Of a DNA stretch of 64,000 nucleotides, positions 59,162-64,000 are shown one piece after another. Each line of letters opens with the position of its first letter. Position 1 is the first letter of the stretch. Below the pieces are notes generated by a model. The model had not been told where the DNA came from and did no database searches. It worked only from the letters and a program-made list of their open reading frames with translations. The stretch spans positions 19,687-83,686 of the forward strand of contig JBKQHO010000015.1 in NCBI GenBank assembly GCA_052267165.1. Direction: 5' to 3'. The position numbers and the translations under genes are program-made. Origin of the DNA: CAWICD01 sp052267165. GTDB taxonomy: Bacteria > Vulcanimicrobiota > Vulcanimicrobiia > Vulcanimicrobiales > Vulcanimicrobiaceae.

Positions 59162-60709
59162 TCAGCCGCCGGCTTCCACCGGGCCGGCCGGCGCCTTGGG
59201 CTTGCGCATCAGCAGAATCAGAGGCGCGCACGCTGCCGCGACCAGCGCGATCGCAAAGGTCGCGTCGGCATACGCGAGAACCGCGGCCTGTACGTTGACG
59301 ATCTGCGAGAGTTGCGCGAGCGAGCCTTGCGCGAGAAAGCGCTGCACCGTCGGGTTGGCCAGCGTCTGCGTTGCGCCGAGCGCGGTCGCGTGGAGCGTCC
59401 AGCGCCGGTCGATCACAACGTCGAGCCAGGCGACGGCGATCGACCCGCCCAGTTGCAGCGCGAGGTTGACGAATGCGCTCGCCTTGGGGCCTTCGCGCGG
59501 CGTCGTCGTCCCGAGCACTGCTACGGAAAGCGGGATGAACAGCAAGGCCGCGCCGGCACCCGTAAGGGCGAGCGCCGGGGCGAAGGTCCAGAACTGCGCC
59601 TCGTAGGTCGTCGCGAGGCCTTGCAGCGCGCTGCCGACGGCGACGAGCGCGAAGCCGCTCCCCAGGAAGATGCGCGCATCGACTTTGGTCGAGAAGCGCG
59701 CCACGATGGGGGTAAGCAACATGATGGGAACGGCGCGGATGACGAAGAGCGCGCCGCTGAGCGTCGGCGTATACCCGAGGGCGCCTTGCGTGAGCTGCGG
59801 CAGCGTATACGTCGAACCGAAGATCGCGACGCCGAGCGCGAGCGCCAGGACCGAACCGGCCGCGACGCTGCGGTTTCGCAGAATTCGCAAGTCGACGATC
59901 GGCTCGGACGTGCCGTGGAGCTCGTTCCAGACGAAGGCCGCGAGGCTCGACGTGCACAGCACGGTCATCGTCAGGATGACGGGATCCTGCAGCCAGTAAT
60001 GCCGTTCGCCCTCGGCGAGCACGTATTGCATCGAGCCCAGTCCGACGGCCAGGAGCACGAGCCCGACGAAGTCGACGCGCGCGGGCCGCGGATCTTCGGG
60101 GTCGCGCAGCAGCATGAAGAGCACGATCGCCGAGAGGGCGCCCGGCACGATGTTGATATCGAAGACCCAATTCCAGGAGGCGTTGTCGACCAGAATGCCG
60201 CCGAGCGGAGGTCCCAGCGTCGGCCCGATGATCGCACCGAGCGCAAAGACGCCTTGACTGATCCCCAGCTTGTCGGGCGGGAAGGTGTCGCGCAAGATCG
60301 ACTGCGCGGTCGCCAGCAGGCCGCCGCCGAACGCGCCCTGGACGACGCGCGAGACGACCAGCATCGGAAACGAGCCGGCCGCACCGCACGCCACCGAGGC
60401 CAGCGTGAAGCCGACGATCGAGACCAAGAAATAGTTCTTGCGGCCGAAGCGGTTTTGCAGCCACGGCGTCAGCGGGATGACGACGATGGCGGCGATCGTG
60501 TAGGCGGTGACGACCCACGTTCCTTCATCGAGGCTCGCGCCGAGGTTGCCCTGAATCGTAGGCAGCGCGACGTTGGTGATCGTCGAGTCCAGCGTCTGCA
60601 TCAGGCTGGCGGCCATGACGCCCACGACGATCAAGACGAGTCGAAGTCCCGTTTCGGTGACGTCCCGGCGCGCAGGCCTTCGGCCGTCCGGTCCCGCGCT
60701 CTGCGCCAT
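59162..60709 (-). CDS. DHA2-family (EmrB/QacA) multidrug exporter, 14 TM
   Basis: 515 residues. VGVMAASLMQTLDSTITNVA with LPTIQGNLG is the DHA2 signature of helix 1. TPWLQNRFGRKNYFLVSIVG is motif A, VVQGAFGGGLLATAQSILRD follows, and ALGAIIGPTLGPPLGGILVD is motif C of antiporters. Fourteen helices are predicted. It would expel drugs or metabolites with protons. ATG at 60709 is preferred for its GAGGAGAGGAGC site; an ATG at 60727 would add six residues. No membrane-fusion partner (EmrA) is adjacent. Confidence 0.92.
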   Translation of the reverse strand: MAQSAGPDGRRPARRDVTETGLRLVLIVVGVMAASLMQTLDSTITNVALPTIQGNLGASLDEGTWVVTAYTIAAIVVIPLTPWLQNRFGRKNYFLVSIVGFTLASVACGAAGSFPMLVVSRVVQGAFGGGLLATAQSILRDTFPPDKLGISQGVFALGAIIGPTLGPPLGGILVDNASWNWVFDINIVPGALSAIVLFMLLRDPEDPRPARVDFVGLVLLAVGLGSMQYVLAEGERHYWLQDPVILTMTVLCTSSLAAFVWNELHGTSEPIVDLRILRNRSVAAGSVLALALGVAIFGSTYTLPQLTQGALGYTPTLSGALFVIRAVPIMLLTPIVARFSTKVDARIFLGSGFALVAVGSALQGLATTYEAQFWTFAPALALTGAGAALLFIPLSVAVLGTTTPREGPKASAFVNLALQLGGSIAVAWLDVVIDRRWTLHATALGATQTLANPTVQRFLAQGSLAQLSQIVNVQAAVLAYADATFAIALVAAACAPLILLMRKPKAPAGPVEAGG

Positions 60710-60799
60710 GCTCCTCTCCTCGGTCATGGTCGATATCTTCCCTGCGAGGGCGCACCTGCGCAGCGGTCCCAGCGGCACGTGCCTGGAAGCCCGAGCAAC

Positions 60800-61414
60800 G
60801 TGGCGAACGCATTCCGCGTGAGCGGACGACGCGCGGGTCTGCGCTTCGACGCCGAGCACGGCGTCGCAACCGAAGCGCTCCTCTTTCTCGGCGAGCTTGA
60901 CCCCGAGGCGATCGGGCCCAATCTCGAACATGCGACGCACTACGAGCCGACGCCGGTCGACCAGTTCGAGCGCCTCATCGGCCACGTTCCCTTCTCGCTG
61001 GAAGGCGCTTCGTTCGTCGACCTCGGCTCCGGGATGGGGCGAGTCGTTCTACTTGCCGCCGGCCGCCCGTTCAAGCAGGTGATCGGCATCGAGATCTCGC
61101 CCGCGCTGCACGAGATCGCGCGCGACAACCTGGCCTCGTACGAGCGCGCGAACTTGCGCTGTCGCGACGTTCGCCTCATCCGGCGCGACGCGGCCCAAGC
61201 ATTCTTCCCGCCGGGCAATCTGGTCGTCTATCTCTACAACCCGTTTCGCGCGCCGGTCCTCGAGCGCGTCGTCGCGCGGCTGGTCGAACGCGAGTCGGGC
61301 GCGCTGGCCGTCATCTATCACACGCCGCTCGAGCGCGCGACGTTCGAGGCGAGCGCCGCGTTCGAGCTCGTCGCCGAGGAGCCGTTCGGAATCGTTTACG
61401 GGCGAAGGGCTTAG
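60800..61414 (+). CDS. Class I SAM-dependent methyltransferase
   Basis: 204 residues. Motif I is SFVDLGSGMGRVVLLAAGRP, then VIGIEISPALHEIARDNLAS. NLVVYLYNPFRAPVLERVVA lies at the motif IV position, with VYLYNPF in place of an NPPY-like element. The start is uncertain between GTG at 60800 and GTG at 60818. It is divergent from the exporter (90 bases) and converges on an SDR gene three bases away. Substrate unknown. Confidence 0.82.
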   Translation: MANAFRVSGRRAGLRFDAEHGVATEALLFLGELDPEAIGPNLEHATHYEPTPVDQFERLIGHVPFSLEGASFVDLGSGMGRVVLLAAGRPFKQVIGIEISPALHEIARDNLASYERANLRCRDVRLIRRDAAQAFFPPGNLVVYLYNPFRAPVLERVVARLVERESGALAVIYHTPLERATFEASAAFELVAEEPFGIVYGRRA

Positions 61415-61416
61415 CG

Positions 61417-62172
61417 CTAACAGGCCGTCAGGCCGCCGTCGATCACGAATTCGGAGCCGGTCACGTAGGCGGACTCGTCGGACGCAAGATAGAGCAGCAG
61501 GTCGGCGATCTCTTCGGGCTTCGCGAGCCGTCCCAGCGGCGTCAGCCCAAGGATCCACGCTCGAGCCGCTTCGGGATCGGGCAGTCCGGCGAACGAGCGC
61601 TGGACCATCGGCGTCTCGACGTAGCCCGGATGGACCGAATTGCACCGAATGCCGTAGCGCTTGCGCGCACAGTGCAGCGCGACCGACTTGGTGAGCAGCC
61701 GCACCCCGCCTTTGGACGCGTTGTAGGCGACCAACTCGGGGCTGCCGACGATCCCCGCTACCGACGACATGTTGATGATCGAGCCGCCGCGCGCTTTCAT
61801 CACGCGCACGGCGTGCCGGCAGCCGAGAAAGACCCCGTCGAGGTTGACGGCCTGCACGCGGTGCCACTCCTCGAGGGTGATCCGCTCGATATCCTTGACG
61901 ACGGAGATGCCGGCGCTGTTCACGAGGACGTCGAGCCTGCCGAACCGCCGAAGCACCTCGTCCATGACCGTAGCCCAGCTCGCGTCGTCGGTGACGTCGA
62001 GCCGGCCGTACGAAAGCGCTTCGTGCTCGTTCTCGGCGAGCGCCGCGGCCTCAGTGTCGATGTCGCCGATGACGACCGAGGCGCCGCTGGCCGCGAAGCG
62101 GCGGGCGGCGGCCAAACCGATACCGCTCGCACCCCCGGTGATCAACGCCACTTTTCCGACCAGGCGATACAC
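61417..62172 (-). CDS. Short-chain dehydrogenase/reductase
   Basis: 251 residues. KVALITGGASGIGLAAARRF is the cofactor loop, SVVIGDIDTEAAAL suggests NAD preference, and LDVLVNSAGISVVKDIE follows. INMSSVAGIVGSPELVAYNA with SKGG carries Ser and the Y-x3-K pair, and HPGYVETPMVQRS and EFVIDGGLTAC close the fold. This is the classical cyclohexanol/3-alpha-hydroxysteroid-dehydrogenase-like layout. Substrate unknown. Confidence 0.92.
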   Translation of the reverse strand: MYRLVGKVALITGGASGIGLAAARRFAASGASVVIGDIDTEAAALAENEHEALSYGRLDVTDDASWATVMDEVLRRFGRLDVLVNSAGISVVKDIERITLEEWHRVQAVNLDGVFLGCRHAVRVMKARGGSIINMSSVAGIVGSPELVAYNASKGGVRLLTKSVALHCARKRYGIRCNSVHPGYVETPMVQRSFAGLPDPEAARAWILGLTPLGRLAKPEEIADLLLYLASDESAYVTGSEFVIDGGLTAC

Positions 62173-62231
62173 TCACAGCCTCCCTTGTAGGGCGGTCATG
62201 GCGTCGGGTACGTCCTTGCGGACGCTGGGAC

Positions 62232-62795
62232 CTATCGCGCCTTCGCGGTCCGCAGGTGCGCCGAGCGGCCTTCGCCGCTGACCAGGCGCGCGTGGTACGT
62301 GCGGTCGTTGGCGTCCCAGTAGGCACGGAAGAGCTCGAAGAGGTCGAACGAGCGGCGCAAGTCGCCGTTCCAGAACTCCTCGCGAGCCATCGCACGCAGG
62401 CCTGCGACGAGCAGCGGCTCGCGCCGCTTCTGCCGGAACGAGTCGAGGTCGCCGGTGAGAAAATCCTCGCAGCTGGTCTCGACCAGCGCTGCGGCGCGTT
62501 TGAGCTCGGCTTCGATCAGGGCTCGCTCGCGCACGCCTTCAAGCCGGGCTCCGTCCGAGGTGAGCGAAAAGAGGTCCCACAGGCCGAAGCTCTCCCGGCC
62601 CGAGCACAGGCGCACCGAAATGGCGGCTTCCTCGGCGGGGTCATAGGCGATCACGACGGTCCGGTCGCCGCCCCGGTACCAGGCACAGGGCGGTGACTCG
62701 GTCGACTGCTCTAGATAAAAACCACGCGCTTCCAGGAACGCGAACCGCTCCTCGATGGATGAAAGCAGCGTGGCAGACCGAACCTGCCCCTCCAT
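62232..62795 (-). CDS. Uncharacterised protein divergent from the Calvin-cycle genes
   Basis: 187 residues from ATG; an in-frame GTG 11 codons upstream is an alternative. It has mixed alpha/beta, with SATLLSSIEERFAFLEARGF, RTVVIAYDPAEEAAISVRLC and EEFWNGDLRRSFDLFELFRA. There is no signal or membrane segment. It shares a 116-base divergent promoter region with prk. Function unknown; the Phe/Trp-rich middle and acidic residues resemble small immunity-like proteins, but this is weak. Confidence 0.55.
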   Translation of the reverse strand: MEGQVRSATLLSSIEERFAFLEARGFYLEQSTESPPCAWYRGGDRTVVIAYDPAEEAAISVRLCSGRESFGLWDLFSLTSDGARLEGVRERALIEAELKRAAALVETSCEDFLTGDLDSFRQKRREPLLVAGLRAMAREEFWNGDLRRSFDLFELFRAYWDANDRTYHARLVSGEGRSAHLRTAKAR

Positions 62796-62911
62796 ATACT
62801 TGGTTTTTCGGCCACGAAGGTCCGAAACTTTACGTCGCGGTCGGGTGCCGAGAGGGCAATTCGTGCCCCCGAGGGTAGTTAGGCCGCCCACGGAGGCTCG
62901 CGTTTTCCTTT

Positions 62912-63841
62912 ATGCCATCCAGACCGATCATGATCGCCGTCGGAGGCGACTCCGGCAGCGGCAAGACGACGCTCTGCCGCGGGATCTACGATATCTTCGG
63001 CGCAGAGCGCACCGAGACGATCTGTCTCGACGACTACCATTCGCTCGACCGGCTTCAGCGAAAGGCGGTCGGCCTCACCGCGCTCGATCCCCGCGCGAAC
63101 AACTTCGCGGCGATGGAGGAAGACCTGTGGGCGCTGCGTGAGGGCCGCGCGATCGAGAAACCGATCTACGACCACCGTGACGGCAGGTTCAAAGGCGTCG
63201 AGCGCGTCGAGCCCAAGGAGATCATCGTCGTCCAGGGTCTCTTCGCGCTCTACACGCGAGCCATGCGCAGCCTGTTCGACGCAGGCGTTTGGCTCGACCC
63301 CGAGCTCGAGCTCAAGACCGCTTGGAAGATGCAGCGCGACAGGCTGCAGCGCGGCTACACCGAAGACGAAGTGCGCGCCGAGATGGCCAAACGGCACCCG
63401 GACGTCGAGCGCTACATCACGGCGCAAGGGAAGTACGCCGACCTCGTCCTCACGTTCTTCCGTTCGCCCGGCTGGTTCACGGAAAAGGATCCGGCGAAGC
63501 TTTCCGCACGCTTCCGCAAAGGCGGTCGCTTCCGCCCGCTCGACTATTCCGAATTCGCGAGCTCCAGCACGCACATCCACGAGCTCAAGCAAACCGCGGG
63601 CGGCTATCCCGAAACGATCATCGAGCTCGACGGCGACATCACACCGGCGACGGCCGACGGCGTCGAAAACAAGATTTGGTCCTTCATGGGCTCGCATGCC
63701 CACCCGCGCCCCGAGCACCTGGGGAGCTTCAAAGACGCGAGCGGCGAGACGCGGGTCTCGCATTCACTGGCATTGGCACAGCTCTTGATCGCACGGCGCG
63801 TCGTGCTGATCGAAAACGAGCAGATGGAGATGGTTACGTGA
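62912..63841 (+). CDS. prk: Phosphoribulokinase
   Basis: 309 residues. Walker A is IAVGGDSGSGKTTLCRGIYD near 8-27. TICLDDYHSLDRLQRKAVGL carries the catalytic Asp and substrate residues, and KPIYDHRDGRFKGVERVEPK with IIVVQGLFALYTRAM follows. It makes ribulose 1,5-bisphosphate from ribulose 5-phosphate and ATP, the step before RuBisCO. Its length matches the class I bacterial or the longer class II enzyme only loosely. It overlaps rbcL by four bases (GTGA), so the two Calvin-cycle-specific enzymes are made together. A GGGCA-attcg-TGCCC hairpin lies upstream (about 62853-62867). Confidence 0.94.
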   Translation: MPSRPIMIAVGGDSGSGKTTLCRGIYDIFGAERTETICLDDYHSLDRLQRKAVGLTALDPRANNFAAMEEDLWALREGRAIEKPIYDHRDGRFKGVERVEPKEIIVVQGLFALYTRAMRSLFDAGVWLDPELELKTAWKMQRDRLQRGYTEDEVRAEMAKRHPDVERYITAQGKYADLVLTFFRSPGWFTEKDPAKLSARFRKGGRFRPLDYSEFASSSTHIHELKQTAGGYPETIIELDGDITPATADGVENKIWSFMGSHAHPRPEHLGSFKDASGETRVSHSLALAQLLIARRVVLIENEQMEMVT

Positions 63842-64000
63842 GCCAAACGACGGTCAACGGCGAGACCAAGACGAAGAACAACCGGCTGACTGCCGGCGTG
63901 ACCCCGTATGCGGAGATGGGCTACTGGCAGCCCGACTACGAGCCCAAGGACACCGACGTCCTGTGCGCCTTCCGCATCACCCCGCAGCCCGGCGTCGACT
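63838..64000 (+). CDS. rbcL: RuBisCO large subunit, form I, N-terminal part only
   Basis: A GTG overlapping the prk stop opens a frame that runs off the right edge, giving 54 codons. Residues include AGVTPYAEMGYWQPDYEPKD followed by TDVLCAFRITPQPGVD, unmistakable for the form I N-terminal domain. The YAEMGYW..DY..KDTDVL.AFRITPQ wording is that of the red-type side (IC/ID/IE) rather than IA/IB, which usually read YYTPDY. Form assignment needs the full gene. The small-subunit gene would be expected next. Confidence 0.93.
   Translation, partial: MSQTTVNGETKTKNNRLTAGVTPYAEMGYWQPDYEPKDTDVLCAFRITPQPGVD

Noticed and set aside
58931..61414. An 827-codon plus-strand frame
   Set aside because: Only the last 204 codons (from 60800) show a methyltransferase fold. 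The earlier part is antisense to the DHA2 exporter.
1..64000. CRISPR arrays, transposases, integrases, rRNA or tRNA genes
   Set aside because: None was recognised by eye; the only repeats are the island at 20.8-21.4 kb and isolated hairpins. A tRNA scan would be needed to exclude a missed tRNA.

Overview
The window is chromosomal DNA of a high-GC, gene-dense bacterium. Nearly all of it is coding, many neighbouring genes overlap by 1-4 bases (ATGA/GTGA/TTGA or TGATG junctions), and GTG and TTG starts are common. I found no rRNA, tRNA, CRISPR array, transposase or phage gene. The last 1.1 kb carries phosphoribulokinase overlapping the first 54 codons of a form I RuBisCO large subunit. That N-terminus resembles the red-type/IC-ID-IE side of the family. 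Together with solo sufB, speD/speE, MEP-pathway ispE and tandem signal peptidases, this fits a deep-branching CO2-fixing phylum such as Eremiobacterota (WPS-2), where form IE RuBisCO has been linked to trace-gas chemosynthesis. The phylum assignment is inference.

Layout. 0-4.3 kb: a glycosidase-like (alpha/alpha)6-barrel protein, then divergently ispE and a MobA-like nucleotidyltransferase. 4.3-10.3 kb: hemerythrin-like protein, UbiX-like flavin prenyltransferase, and a coupled trio of RecB/AddB-type nuclease, UvrD-type helicase and GNAT acetyltransferase. 10.4-17.1 kb: a minus-strand run read nudix, scpA, scpB, SF2 helicase, methyltransferase, nfo (endonuclease IV), small membrane protein, dinB (Pol IV), which mixes chromosome segregation with DNA repair. 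17.4-25.9 kb: a small secreted protein, then a minus-strand run speD, lipoprotein, speE, thioesterase, gcvT, gcvH, gcvPA, gcvPB. Here gcvT and gcvH are separated by a 600-base island of hairpins and repeats. 26.2-32.4 kb: solo sufB, a secreted alpha/beta-hydrolase whose nucleophile is replaced by Gly, a Rieske ferredoxin, a guanidino-hydrolase, rplU, prp, a small membrane protein and a candidate structured RNA.

32.4-38.1 kb: tatA, an unknown gene, a TPR gene and the housekeeping run trmD, rplS, lepB, lepB2, rbgA, rnhB, yraN. 38.2-42.0 kb: a permease, a two-TM peptide and a membrane-tethered universal stress protein form one coupled module, followed by a LarA-like protein. 42-46.7 kb: a CUT2 (ribose-type) ABC transporter downstream of a Cys/Met-metabolism PLP enzyme. 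47-50.2 kb: an Ig-like repeat lipoprotein and comM. 50.2-53.8 kb: an island of two unrecognised genes with atypical composition, the best candidate for an undescribed system. 54-58.8 kb: a TMEM175-like channel, fabI, a PfaD-like FMN enzyme, a decayed TRAP dctP pseudogene and an SDR. 58.9-64 kb: a small protein, a DHA2 exporter, a methyltransferase, an SDR, an unknown protein, then prk and rbcL.

Signals that recur: several promoters (sufB, Rieske, rplU) place the predicted transcription start within a few bases of the start codon, so leaderless mRNAs are likely, while other genes carry strong Shine-Dalgarno sequences. All functional calls rest on reading motifs by eye; no database search was possible.
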